Positions 17,191 to 25,804 are shown, counted from the first letter of the stretch. The stretch is DNA of 64,000 nucleotides from Alistipes sp. Marseille-P5061 (GCF_900290115.1 NZ_LT985749.1:362730-426729); one strand, 5' to 3'. A program made the numbers and translations. The notes: generated by a model not told the origin, from the letters alone.

Positions 17191-17805
17191 ATGAAAACCA
17201 ATCGGGAAGAGATTCTGCAACATGCCCTGCGACTCTTCATGTCAATGAACTACGAGGGTGTCAGCCTGCAGATGATTGCCCACAGCGTCGGACTGACCAA
17301 AACCGGAATCTTCAACTACTACCCCACGAAGCTCGACCTCTTCATCGCCGTGGCCGACCGCTACCTCTTCCACCTCCAGGACCCCGGGAACAAATTCGCC
17401 CCCTCGGACGGGTCGCTGCGCGACTTCATCGACAAATACATCGAAGGCGTCGAGCGCACCATGGACGAGATTGTACGTCTGGGCAATATCCGCCGCGAGG
17501 AGATGCCCGGACAGCTGGCCAACGCCGGATATTTCCACCTCTTCCAGCAGGTGCTCTTCTACTATCCCGACGGCAAGCGCAAACTTCACGAATGGATGGA
17601 AAAGGAGTTCCGGCTCTGGTGCGGCGTCATCGCCCGGAGTGTCGAACGGGGCGAACTGCGGGCCGACACAGATATTGAAGAGGCCGCCGCTCTGTTCCGA
17701 CAGGTCTTTATCGGTCTCTCATACCAGATGTCCTTCGACAAAGGGCTCGATGTCGGGATTCTCCGCCGGCGATTCCTCTATATATACGGGCTGCTGAAGC
17801 GCTGA
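17191..17805 (+). CDS. TetR/AcrR-family transcriptional regulator
   Basis: A 204-residue regulator. The N-terminal HTH (about 8-52: REEILQHALRLFMSM, then GVSLQMIAHSVGLTKTGIFNYYPTK) is a clear TetR DNA-binding domain; the rest is the helical ligand and dimer domain with a TetR_C pattern. A 36-bp palindrome lies 31 bp after its stop, over the promoter of the next gene, so it most likely represses the ten-gene operon that follows (inference). The inducer is unknown. The ATG at 17191 is preferred to an in-frame start at 17158 because the promoter element would lie inside the longer frame. Confidence 0.9.
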   Translation: MKTNREEILQHALRLFMSMNYEGVSLQMIAHSVGLTKTGIFNYYPTKLDLFIAVADRYLFHLQDPGNKFAPSDGSLRDFIDKYIEGVERTMDEIVRLGNIRREEMPGQLANAGYFHLFQQVLFYYPDGKRKLHEWMEKEFRLWCGVIARSVERGELRADTDIEEAAALFRQVFIGLSYQMSFDKGLDVGILRRRFLYIYGLLKR

Positions 17806-17836
17806 GCAGGCTCCCGGCGGCTTTTTTCACGAATTG

Positions 17837-17872
17837 AAGCAAAAATATGACCGTGTGGTCATATTTTTGCTT
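17837..17872. promoter_or_regulatory. TetR-type operator 1: 36-bp perfect palindrome
   Basis: Arms of 16 bp (17837-17852 and 17857-17872) around GTGT; the core is TGACC-GTGT-GGTCA, flanked by AT-rich arms. It covers the region just upstream of the -7 element at 17881. As RNA it would also form a hairpin followed by T residues, so it may terminate the TetR transcript too. Confidence 0.8.
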
Positions 17873-17880
17873 TTTTATGC

Positions 17881-17888
17881 TATCTTTG
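17881..17888 (+). promoter_or_regulatory. -7 element of the ten-gene operon
   Basis: TATCTTTG, 8 bp after operator 1 and 32 bp before the first ATG. Confidence 0.6.
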
Positions 17889-17901
17889 TCTCCGTAAAAA
17901 A

Positions 17902-17915
17902 TGACCAATCGGTAA
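17902..17915. promoter_or_regulatory. TetR-type operator 2, imperfect
   Basis: TGACC-AATC-GGTAA matches the core of operator 1 at nine of ten half-site bases with the same 4-bp spacer. It lies between the -7 element and the start codon, so the two sites bracket the transcription start. Confidence 0.55.
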
Positions 17916-17920
17916 CTTTT

Positions 17921-18400
17921 ATGGAAAACAAACCCTTCGAACGCATCCAGCGGAGCTTCAACTACACGCCTGCGAGCATCTTTACGAACCAATGGTCGAA
18001 CCTGGCCTTCGGCGCAGGAATGATTGTCATTCCCGCCATCTTCCCCTTCGGCCTCCGCATCCGCCACCTGCGGATTCTCTCGCCGGCGGTCTTCTCGACC
18101 ATTCTGATTGCGGGCGGCGTGCTGCTGCTCTTCTTCACCTGGCGGGGCATGCGCAATGCCCGGGCGCTGAAGGCCGCGGGAGGAAAAATCACCGTCGACG
18201 GCACGCGCGTAACCTATCCCGAGGTCGAGAAGGGAAAGGTCGAATACCGCTCGTTCCTTACGACCGATATCGAGTATGTGAAGGACGACGAAGAGGAGCA
18301 CCAGTGCAAGGTCAAGACGCCGGACAACTACATCGTCTTCGAGACACGCTACTTCGACTCCGAGGAGGAGTTCGAAGCCTTCCGCTCGCTGCTGGGATAA
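17921..18400 (+). CDS. Two-helix inner-membrane protein, first gene of the TetR-controlled operon
   Basis: A 159-residue protein with transmembrane segments at about 27-43 and 56-73 joined by a short basic loop (RIRHLR), and a cytoplasmic C-terminal domain (about 85-159) that alternates short strands and ends in an acidic helix (SEEEFEAFRSLL). The arrangement resembles bacterial PH-like (YcxB or bPH) membrane proteins, but that is a weak structural guess. It has a good promoter with two operator-like sites. The next gene starts 27 bp after its stop. Function is unknown. Confidence 0.75.
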   Translation: MENKPFERIQRSFNYTPASIFTNQWSNLAFGAGMIVIPAIFPFGLRIRHLRILSPAVFSTILIAGGVLLLFFTWRGMRNARALKAAGGKITVDGTRVTYPEVEKGKVEYRSFLTTDIEYVKDDEEEHQCKVKTPDNYIVFETRYFDSEEEFEAFRSLLG

Positions 18401-18427
18401 AACAAACCAACCAAAAACCATAACCCC

Positions 18428-19114
18428 ATGAAAGCAATCATCACCCAATGGCTCTATGCCGCAGGTGCGGCCATGCTGGCACTGACCTCCTGCGGGTCGG
18501 GCGAAACCTATCCGATGGCCTCCGCCGAGGGACTTGCCAAAATCCGTGAACTCGTTGCAGCGAACGTCGACACCTCGCAGTACAAGATTTACACGGTGGA
18601 GTGGCGCGAGGACAACCGCGACCGCCAGCTGGAGAACATTCTCACATATATCGACGTCTACTACCTCGACGCCGACAACAACGACTACCACCTCTCGTTC
18701 CAACTCACCAACGGGAAGTTCACGACCGACGGTCCGGAGCTGAACGACCGCCGGAGCTACTCCTATGCATGCACGACGCCGCTCGACATCGCGGCCATCG
18801 ACTTTGACTACCTCCAGAAAATCGGCGAACGGGCAGACTCTCTGGTTATGTCCGACGAGGAGGGCAAACACCTGACCCTGAAGTCGGCCGGGATGTTCCG
18901 TTTCCGGATGTGGCCGGTGGGGCTGAGCAGCGTCGACCGCTGGAACCGCAGCGATGAGTACCGTGCGGAGTCGAAGCAAATGCAGGTGCAGTTCGAACTG
19001 AACTACGTCGACGAAAGCGAATCGCCCGAATACCAGGGACGCTTCACCGTGACGAACTACTACACGGTCGCCTTCACGGCCAATGCCTCGGGAGAGGTCT
19101 CCATCGACAATTAA
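18428..19114 (+). CDS. Lipoprotein of unknown function, operon gene 2
   Basis: A 228-residue protein with a lipoprotein signal ending ALTSCGSG (Cys22). The mature part mixes helices and strands: a helical stretch near 35-50, a strand-rich middle (YTVEWRED, YIDVYYLDAD) and a basic/aromatic block (FRFRMWPVGLSSVDRW). Its length and spacing suit a small single-domain envelope protein. No known family recognised. The following gene may start within its 3' end or just after it. Confidence 0.75.
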   Translation: MKAIITQWLYAAGAAMLALTSCGSGETYPMASAEGLAKIRELVAANVDTSQYKIYTVEWREDNRDRQLENILTYIDVYYLDADNNDYHLSFQLTNGKFTTDGPELNDRRSYSYACTTPLDIAAIDFDYLQKIGERADSLVMSDEEGKHLTLKSAGMFRFRMWPVGLSSVDRWNRSDEYRAESKQMQVQFELNYVDESESPEYQGRFTVTNYYTVAFTANASGEVSIDN

Positions 19115-19124
19115 CCGCACGGAA

Positions 19125-19628
19125 ATGGGACTGATGGGCAACGCCCAGCCGATGGCGGGAGCGGACTCCGAACGGCTTTTTGCGGCCGGAGTTGCCTGCA
19201 TCTGCTGCGAAGCGTGGCCTATGGCCTACGTCTGCTTCGAGCGCTCCGCACGCGAGGACGCCCCGACACGCTACAACCAGGCTCTGTGCTGCTTCCATGT
19301 AGAGTGGTACGAAGAGAGCTACCGGCTGCTCGCAGAGTCCGAACGGTTGCTCGACATCCAGTCTGCCGGAATCTCCGGGCCGGGTGTTACGTCCGCTCCG
19401 CGCCGGCAACTTCCAGAAGCTTTCCGCCGCTGGGATACCGACGGTGAATTGCCCCGCTGTCCGCTGCTGCCCGAGACACCGCGCGACGATGCCCTCACGC
19501 TAATCCTCCGCCTGCGGGCCGAGGCGGCCTTCCGACTGGGCCGCTGCGAGGAGGTTCGGACGATTGCCGCCCGCCTCGGGCACCGATACAAACACCTTGA
19601 AAACCTGCTCAAAACGATTGACCGATGA
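19125..19628 (+). CDS. Small TPR-like protein, operon gene 3
   Basis: A 167-residue, mostly helical protein with no signal. It contains TPR-like pairs (LFAAGVACICCEAWPMAYVCFERSA then TRYNQALCCFHVEWYEESYRLLAES) and a C-terminal helix pair (LRAEAAFRLGRCEEVRTIAARLG), split by a low-complexity loop. Its stop overlaps the ATG of the next gene by 4 bp (ATGA), so translation is coupled to the ankyrin protein. I start at 19125; ATGs at 19083 and 19134 are alternatives. It may be a cytoplasmic scaffold. Confidence 0.65.
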   Translation: MGLMGNAQPMAGADSERLFAAGVACICCEAWPMAYVCFERSAREDAPTRYNQALCCFHVEWYEESYRLLAESERLLDIQSAGISGPGVTSAPRRQLPEAFRRWDTDGELPRCPLLPETPRDDALTLILRLRAEAAFRLGRCEEVRTIAARLGHRYKHLENLLKTIDR

Positions 19629-21154
19629 CACCGCTCCGGGAACTCTACGACCTTTATTACTATCCGAACCCTGCAAAGGAGGAGCGCCGGCGACAACTCC
19701 TTGCCGAGATTCCGACCGACGCACGCGACGAGGAGAACTACGGCCGCACGTCGCTGCATATTGCAGCGGAGTTCGCCGACTGCGAGGCCATTGCTTCGCT
19801 GCTCGACCGCGGGGCCGGAGTGAACGACCGCGACACGGAGGGACACACGCCCCTCTTCCGTCTGGCCTCGCGCCGCAGCAGGGTGGCTACACAGGAAGAA
19901 CAGATTGCCGCGGCGGCACGGCTGCTGCTGGATTGCGGCGCGAACCTTCCGCGTTCGGCTCGCGGCACGACGGCGCTGCTCGAGGCCGTGCAAAACCGTC
20001 ACCACGCGATGGCCGCTGTGCTGATCGACTCCGGACAGCGGCTCGACTCCGCGAACAGCTACGGCGACAATGCCCTGCACAACCTCTGCCGGCGCGCCGC
20101 CGATACCGCACGGGAGATCGCCGGCAAGGAGCGTTTTATCGCCAGCTTCGGCGAACGGTGGGTCTCGGAGAAACAGCAGCGGGAAGCCCGCGAGGAGTTG
20201 GAGGAGCTCCGGGCGGAACAGATGCGCTGTTATGCAACGGCGGCACTGCTGCTCCACAGCGGGCAGATCGACCCCGACGAGAAAAATTCGGCCGGCCGAC
20301 GTCCGTTTGACTTCGCCATGGAGGGCGGAGCCCAATGGGTGGGCGCCCTGCTCTCGGGCGGGGACCCGTTCGATGAACTCACCATGGAGACCGGCGGGAT
20401 GAGCCTCTTCCAGACGCTGCGCAAAAAGGACCGGAAAGCGCTGGAGGCCCTGCTGCAGGCAGGTGTCGATCTCAATGCGGAGTGCGACGACCGCGGAATG
20501 AGCGACTGGACGGGCAAAACGCCGTTGGCCTGCGCGCTGGAGTGGGGCGAGACTGAAATCGCGGCAATGCTGCTCCGGGCCGGTGCCGACCCCGACCGGC
20601 GGACCTCGAAAGGGGTGGCTCCCTTTGCCGTCTGGATCGGGCAGGGATGCCGTGTCTCGGACGGCATGGAGCGGTTTGCGCCGCTCATGGAGCTCTTCGA
20701 AGAGCGGGGATGGCACCCCGATGCCCCACAGACGGAGAAAGACGAACGGGCCCTTATGCTGGTGTGCCAGCACGATGATTACGAACTGGCCATCTGGACC
20801 TTGCGGCGACTGCTGAAACAAAAGGTCGAGGTGAATGCCCGCGATGCGATGGGCCGCACGGCCTTGATGCATCTGCTGGGCCCGCACAGCGCCGGGCCGT
20901 ATCAGCCGGAGATGCTGGAACGGCTGCTGGAAGCCGGCGCCGACCCCTGTGCCACGGACAACGAAGGACGTACCGTGCTGCACTATGCGGCCGAGGGCTA
21001 CACGCATGCGGCGGCACGGCAGGCAGCCGAACTGCTCTTCGACTTCGGGCGGCCCGATGTCTCGGCCGCCGACAATGAGGGGCGCACGCCGCTCGACATT
21101 GCCCAGCGCAGCAACAACGAGTCGCTTGTGAAATTTTTGCTGAAACACGTCTGA
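19625..21154 (+). CDS. Ankyrin-repeat protein, operon gene 4
   Basis: A 509-residue cytoplasmic-looking protein (no signal). At least eight ankyrin-like repeats are visible: around 40-70 (YGRTSLHIAAEFADCEAIASLL), 71-110, 118-150, then after a charged helical insertion (about 165-205) repeats near 218-245, 297-330, 395-430 and a strong C-terminal pair (EGRTVLHYAAEGY and EGRTPLDIAQRSN). Several central repeats are degenerate. Overlaps the preceding gene by 4 bp and precedes another ankyrin gene by 10 bp. Ankyrin repeats bind proteins; in bacteria they are often part of immunity, effector or stress modules. The partner is unknown. Confidence 0.85.
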   Translation: MTPLRELYDLYYYPNPAKEERRRQLLAEIPTDARDEENYGRTSLHIAAEFADCEAIASLLDRGAGVNDRDTEGHTPLFRLASRRSRVATQEEQIAAAARLLLDCGANLPRSARGTTALLEAVQNRHHAMAAVLIDSGQRLDSANSYGDNALHNLCRRAADTAREIAGKERFIASFGERWVSEKQQREAREELEELRAEQMRCYATAALLLHSGQIDPDEKNSAGRRPFDFAMEGGAQWVGALLSGGDPFDELTMETGGMSLFQTLRKKDRKALEALLQAGVDLNAECDDRGMSDWTGKTPLACALEWGETEIAAMLLRAGADPDRRTSKGVAPFAVWIGQGCRVSDGMERFAPLMELFEERGWHPDAPQTEKDERALMLVCQHDDYELAIWTLRRLLKQKVEVNARDAMGRTALMHLLGPHSAGPYQPEMLERLLEAGADPCATDNEGRTVLHYAAEGYTHAAARQAAELLFDFGRPDVSAADNEGRTPLDIAQRSNNESLVKFLLKHV

Positions 21155-21164
21155 AATCAACGCT

Positions 21165-22154
21165 ATGGATACCTTCCAGACCTTTCTGAACGCCTGCCGC
21201 AACGGGCAGAAAAACATCGTAAAAATCCTCCTCGAACGGGGCGGCATCGACCTCAACCGGCGCGATGCCGAGGGCAATACGGCGCTCCATTACGTCTGCC
21301 GCGAAGGATACCGGGATTTGGCGGTGCTGCTGCTGGATAAGGGAGCCGATGCCTCGTTGGTAAACAACCGGGGCGAAACGCCGCTCCACGCCGCCGCCCG
21401 AAAGGGCAATCGCGAGATTCTGGCCCTTCTCCTCGATGCCGGGGCCGAACCGGATGCCGCCGACCGGGAGGGCTGCACGCCGCTGATGCGGCTCGTGGAG
21501 AACCGACGCACGGGTGCCGCGCTGTGGTTGATTGACCGCGGTGCCGATACCGAGGCTACGGACCAGACGGGACACCGCGCTCTGGACTACGCCACGGTAC
21601 ACGGGCTGACGGAGGTGGTGGCACGGCTGAGCCAAAACGGATCCGACGCGACGGACAGCCGTGATGCCGAAGGCAACACGCCGCTGCACCAGGCGGTCTA
21701 CAACGATCAGGCCGAGGTCGTGCGTACACTGCTCGCGGACTCGAAAGCGCAACTCGATGCGCCGAACGATGCGGGCGAAACACCGTTGCTGGTGGCGTGC
21801 GGACGCGGTAATCTGCACATTGCCCGGATGCTCCTCGACGCCGGAGCCGATGCCAACCGTCCGCTGCCCGACGGGACAACGCCGCTGCATTGGGCGGCAC
21901 AAGCGGGCAATCGCTTCCTCGTGGAGAGACTGCTCGGGGCTGGAGCGTCGATCGATGCCCGCAACGGGGTGGGCGAGACGCCCCTGCTCGTGGCATCACG
22001 TGCCGGGAACAACGAAATAGTGCGCCTGCTTGTGAAGCGTCATGCCGAAGTCAATGCGGCAGACAACCTCCAGCACACTGCGCTCTACTATGCCGGAGAA
22101 CGCGGCTTTTCGGAGATTGTCGAACTGTTGCTCACGGCCGGCGCCGAAGGATAA
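21165..22154 (+). CDS. Ankyrin-repeat protein, operon gene 5
   Basis: A 329-residue protein made almost entirely of about nine well-conserved ankyrin repeats of 33 residues (for example EGNTALHYVCREGYRDLAVLL, RGETPLHAAARKGNREILALL, DGTTPLHWAAQAGNRFLVERL). No signal peptide or membrane segment. The repeats are much cleaner than those of the neighbour, so the two genes are not a recent simple duplication. It is probably a curved binding surface for another protein of the operon. Regulated with the operon. Confidence 0.9.
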   Translation: MDTFQTFLNACRNGQKNIVKILLERGGIDLNRRDAEGNTALHYVCREGYRDLAVLLLDKGADASLVNNRGETPLHAAARKGNREILALLLDAGAEPDAADREGCTPLMRLVENRRTGAALWLIDRGADTEATDQTGHRALDYATVHGLTEVVARLSQNGSDATDSRDAEGNTPLHQAVYNDQAEVVRTLLADSKAQLDAPNDAGETPLLVACGRGNLHIARMLLDAGADANRPLPDGTTPLHWAAQAGNRFLVERLLGAGASIDARNGVGETPLLVASRAGNNEIVRLLVKRHAEVNAADNLQHTALYYAGERGFSEIVELLLTAGAEG

Positions 22155-22185
22155 AATGGATCGAAAACCTTAAAACATACCGAAC

Positions 22186-23190
22186 ATGGCAAACGAGAAG
22201 ATGAAACCCCAATGCCCGGAGGAGATTGCCCGGGCGGCGCAGGAGGTGGCCTTGGAGCAGATGCGCGCAATGATGGGCTCGATTCCGGGGATGCCCGACA
22301 TGGGCGACATGCAGGCACAAATCATGGCCCAGATGCAGGCTGCCATGCCCAATCTGGCGGAGATTCAGGCGCAGCAGGCCGCCATGGGAACGCTCGGAGG
22401 TGTGGATGCCGCCGCCGTAGCCGAGGCCGCACGACACAATATGGCGCAGGCCACCGCAACCATGCAGGCGATGCAGGACGGGAGTCTCGAAAAGGAGTTG
22501 CGCGAAGCAAATGCCGCGGCGCTCGACTGGCTGGGCGAGGACGACGGCTGGGAGATCAGGCACGCCGCGACGTGCCGGCTGACTGCGGAGCAGCGCCGAC
22601 TGATGGCTTTTGCCGCACCGCTGCTGGTCTATAACGATGAGGCGGTGGATGCCGTCGAGAGCGAGGTCCTGCCCGAAACCTACCGCGCGCAACTTCAGAG
22701 CTGGTGGAACATTACGGACCGCGAATCGACGCTCGAAATCGTCCGGTGGCTGCTCCACGAAGGACACCATGCGGATGCCGACGCGGCGCTGGCGCTCATG
22801 CGTGGCGACCAGCCCGAAGCGGGCGATCCCGAAGAGAAGGCCGAGGATGTGCAGGCCATCGCGGAGTTTATGGTCGAAAACGGGTATTGCACAGCTGAAA
22901 TGCTTCCGCGGACGGTCATCGCGTGGGATCTGGTGCGCATTGCCAACCTCGGACGCTGGGCCCTTCACGCCGGTTATCTCTCCGAGGAGGAGATGTGGCA
23001 GGTGATGCAAGTGGCGGCCGATGCCGCCCGCGAGCACTTCTCGTCATGGGAGGAGTACGGACGCAGCTTTGCCATGGGTCGCGGCGTCTGGCACGGCGAC
23101 GAGGAGGATTGCCAGACCGCCTGGGAGATTGTCACCGCGCTGCTCGAAGAGGAACAGTCGCTCTGGCGGCAGATTCCATGGAACGCATAG
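22186..23190 (+). CDS. DUF1266 protein, soluble, operon gene 6
   Basis: A 334-residue protein. The N-terminal ~100 residues are methionine- and glutamine-rich with a GSIPGMPDMGDMQAQI stretch and helical low complexity. The C-terminal part (about 230-334) matches DUF1266: AWDLVRIANLGRWALHAGY, then a glutamate-rich helix, FSSWEEYGRSFAMGRGVW, and the closing LWRQIPW. DUF1266 (PF06889; E. coli YbeR and YbeU) has no established function. No signal sequence. A second, membrane-anchored DUF1266 gene follows after 21 bp. Confidence 0.8.
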   Translation: MANEKMKPQCPEEIARAAQEVALEQMRAMMGSIPGMPDMGDMQAQIMAQMQAAMPNLAEIQAQQAAMGTLGGVDAAAVAEAARHNMAQATATMQAMQDGSLEKELREANAAALDWLGEDDGWEIRHAATCRLTAEQRRLMAFAAPLLVYNDEAVDAVESEVLPETYRAQLQSWWNITDRESTLEIVRWLLHEGHHADADAALALMRGDQPEAGDPEEKAEDVQAIAEFMVENGYCTAEMLPRTVIAWDLVRIANLGRWALHAGYLSEEEMWQVMQVAADAAREHFSSWEEYGRSFAMGRGVWHGDEEDCQTAWEIVTALLEEEQSLWRQIPWNA

Positions 23191-23211
23191 CACCCCGACA
23201 ACGCCGAAACG

Positions 23212-24045
23212 ATGGAACGGGGACCTGAATTCTACGTGATGCTGGCCGCCGTGGCGGTCGGTGCCCTGACGTGGCTCTACCGCAAGGGCAGCCGGGTCTG
23301 GCGAACGGTGCGCAAGCTGCGCCGGTCGTTTCAGGAAATTTGCCTGAATCCGAAATCGACGCTCGATGACGAACACGGCCGCCAACTGGCCATCGGGGCG
23401 ATGTACGCCTCGCAGCAGGGGGCCTGGCAGAATTCGCTGGAGACAGGGATTTTCGACGCGCTGCCCGAGATTGTGGGCGGCTGGTGGGGCATCGACTCCG
23501 CCGCCGAGGCCCGCAAGCAACTGGACTACCTTTGTGAAAAGGGATTCCGCTACTACTGGCCCACGGTGCTCGAAGCCTTTCGGCTCGACGGCCGCGAACG
23601 GCAGGACGAACTCCTCCAGCAGCGGATGACCTCGCAGGAGGATTACGACAAGGCCTCGTCGCAACTCGAAAACCTGCGGGAGACCTTTGACGAACTCCTC
23701 TCGTGCGGCGTGGTCGCCTCGAAGGAGGAGCTCGGCCGCTGCAACGTGACGGGCTGGGATGCCGGGCGCATGGTCTTTCTGGCGCGCGCCTGCTGCGAAA
23801 TGGGCTATCTCACCGAAGAGGAGGCATGGGCGTACATCGGCCGGGCCGATGCGCTGGCGCACAAGGCGTGCGGATCGTGGCGCGAACTGGCCATGAGCTA
23901 CATCCTCGGGCGTTCGCTGTGGGGTGGCAAACGGGCCTATAACTCGGTGATGAAGACGATGGCCGACGTGCTGCTGAGCAACCCCAAGAGCCCGTGGGTG
24001 AGCTGCCCGTGGCAACAGAATGAATCAAAATCAGACCAATCATGA
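23212..24045 (+). CDS. DUF1266 protein with N-terminal membrane anchor, operon gene 7
   Basis: A 277-residue protein with a transmembrane segment at about 7-23, then a helical domain. The DUF1266 block is at about 180-275: GWDAGRMVFLARACCEMGYL, TEEEAWAYIGRAD, GSWRELAMSYILGRSLW and the closing SPWVSCPW. It also has a short conserved region around IFDALPEIVGGWWGIDSA. Paralogue of the gene before it, but anchored and lacking the methionine-rich head. Its last codon overlaps the ATG of the next gene by 4 bp. Confidence 0.8.
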   Translation: MERGPEFYVMLAAVAVGALTWLYRKGSRVWRTVRKLRRSFQEICLNPKSTLDDEHGRQLAIGAMYASQQGAWQNSLETGIFDALPEIVGGWWGIDSAAEARKQLDYLCEKGFRYYWPTVLEAFRLDGRERQDELLQQRMTSQEDYDKASSQLENLRETFDELLSCGVVASKEELGRCNVTGWDAGRMVFLARACCEMGYLTEEEAWAYIGRADALAHKACGSWRELAMSYILGRSLWGGKRAYNSVMKTMADVLLSNPKSPWVSCPWQQNESKSDQS

Positions 24046-24674
24046 AATTCCGACTCTGGATTGCATCCATCCTTCTACTCGCCGCCACAGGCTGCGCAAG
24101 CACCCGTAAATCCAAGGAAATCAACCCACCTTTCGTGGCCTCCGAATCGACCTGGTTGTATCGGGATGCCGAGGTGGTAAACCGCCGTCTGAAACCCCTC
24201 GAACGTCCGCAGGTGCGCTTTGAGGTCGAGCACGCCATCCTGCACGGGGATTCGGTCTGGGTGGTGGTTCGCGCGACCATTCCCCACCGCTCGATCCGCC
24301 GCGGGGAGTGTTTCAAGGCCATAAGTGTTCTTCAAGCCTCCGAGGGCATCATGGAGCTGGGTGAGCTGTCGCTCGACTCGGGCCATTTCATGCCCGATGA
24401 AGAGGGAGACGTGGATGTGACAACCCGTCCCGGACGGATGCAGAACCTCTATCTCTCGTGGCGCTTTGCCTGGGACGAGCGCATGCGAATGAATACCTTC
24501 ATCGTGGTCTTCGCCAGTTTGACCGACGGTCGCCACCTGTTCCAGTATCTGCCCCTGATGCTGCCGCTCTTCTGGATTGATGATACGAAGGATGAGCTTT
24601 ACTGGCCCCGGTCGGCCGGGATTCCCGAGGAGGTCCTGCTCGACCGTTCACCCTTCGAAACTGCCGTCGAGTGA
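24042..24674 (+). CDS. Lipoprotein of unknown function, operon gene 8
   Basis: A 210-residue protein with a lipoprotein signal ending LLAATGCAST. The mature domain is strand-rich (QVRFEVEHAILHGDSVWVVVRATI; LYLSWRFAWDERMRMNTFIVVFASL) and may be a beta-sandwich. Start overlaps the preceding DUF1266 gene (ATGA), and the next gene begins one base after its stop, so all three are translationally linked. Family not recognised. Confidence 0.75.
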   Translation: MKFRLWIASILLLAATGCASTRKSKEINPPFVASESTWLYRDAEVVNRRLKPLERPQVRFEVEHAILHGDSVWVVVRATIPHRSIRRGECFKAISVLQASEGIMELGELSLDSGHFMPDEEGDVDVTTRPGRMQNLYLSWRFAWDERMRMNTFIVVFASLTDGRHLFQYLPLMLPLFWIDDTKDELYWPRSAGIPEEVLLDRSPFETAVE

Positions 24675-24675
24675 T

Positions 24676-25794
24676 ATGGAAAAAGTTATTCGGCGCAGAT
24701 TCGGACTGCTGCTCGCACTGACACTTCCAATCTGGAGTGTACAAGGCGAACAGGCTCCGACAGACGACCTTCCCGACTTCAATGTTGTACCGGAAAACGC
24801 CGCCCGGGCGGTCCTGCTCCACGCCGCCACCCCGGAATGCGACACCGTGCGCAGCTGTCTCTCGATTGGGGCCGTTCAGCCGCGGGCTCGGGGTGACTAC
24901 GAGATTTTGCTCTCCAGCAACCAATACGCCGACCAAACTCCGACCATCATCACGGAGGAGGGGACACCGTTGACATGGCTTCGCAGTTCCTCTTCCGCAT
25001 CCTGGAGCAACGGCACCATGACACGTATCTGCCGGCACTTCTATCGCTTCGCTCCCGCCAAAAAGGGCGAGTACCGGTTTCGCTGCCGGGACCTCTCGTT
25101 CGACGGGGTGGCCTACGACGGCGTACTGACGATCCAGGTCGGAGCACCGGAGCTAAATGCCGTTCCCACCTTTCTTTTATGGGTGGCGGGAATCGGATGT
25201 CTGCTCCTCGTTGAAGTATTCATTCGGATTGGATGCCGCAACGAAGCCCGGGTCGATACGGCCGGCTTCATTCGGCGACACCGCAGGCTGCCGCTCAACG
25301 CCGAGGGGGTCTGGGCCCATTACCTGCTTCCAATCATGCTCCTCTATCTTCCGCTCTTCCTGGCTCTCATCACACTCACAGGGATGGCGTCCATTTCGAC
25401 AAATGTGTTTCTCTGGACCTCGGGTGTCTGCGTCCCGGTGGCTTTCGTCCTCTTCCGCCTCCAATACCGCAGGCTTTTCTTCCTCTGGAGAAAAACGGTG
25501 CTGCCGCCAGAGCGGATCGACGCTTTGCTTCGGGAGCTGGCCGAGCAGTACGACTGGACGATCGACCACATGGACCGGGATTTTTTTGTCGCACACACCC
25601 ATCCCGCATGGTGGAGCGCCACGTGGGGTGAACAGATCTTCGTCGCGCACGACCGCGGCGGCATCTGGATCAACAGCATCAATGACCTCGGCAAGCGCAG
25701 TTCGATCGTCTCGTTTGGATATACCCGCCGGAACATCCGCAGGGTGACAGAGGCAATCACTGCACAGGAAAAAGATATCCATTCACCAATATAA
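24676..25794 (+). CDS. Multi-pass membrane protein with extracytoplasmic beta domain, operon gene 9
   Basis: A 372-residue protein. A signal-like N-terminus (about 9-24) leads into a domain of about 150 residues outside the cytoplasm that looks beta-rich (residues about 40-150). Membrane segments lie near 160-178, 216-240 and 247-266. The C-terminal ~95 residues are cytoplasmic, with QYDWTIDHMDRDFFVAHTHPAWWS and a strand WGEQIFVAHDRGGIWINS. No family recognised. Likely spans the inner membrane and links the lipoproteins outside to the soluble proteins inside (inference from operon context). Its ATG follows the previous stop by one base. Confidence 0.7.
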   Translation: MEKVIRRRFGLLLALTLPIWSVQGEQAPTDDLPDFNVVPENAARAVLLHAATPECDTVRSCLSIGAVQPRARGDYEILLSSNQYADQTPTIITEEGTPLTWLRSSSSASWSNGTMTRICRHFYRFAPAKKGEYRFRCRDLSFDGVAYDGVLTIQVGAPELNAVPTFLLWVAGIGCLLLVEVFIRIGCRNEARVDTAGFIRRHRRLPLNAEGVWAHYLLPIMLLYLPLFLALITLTGMASISTNVFLWTSGVCVPVAFVLFRLQYRRLFFLWRKTVLPPERIDALLRELAEQYDWTIDHMDRDFFVAHTHPAWWSATWGEQIFVAHDRGGIWINSINDLGKRSSIVSFGYTRRNIRRVTEAITAQEKDIHSPI

Positions 25795-25804
25795 GCCCGA
25801 TACC

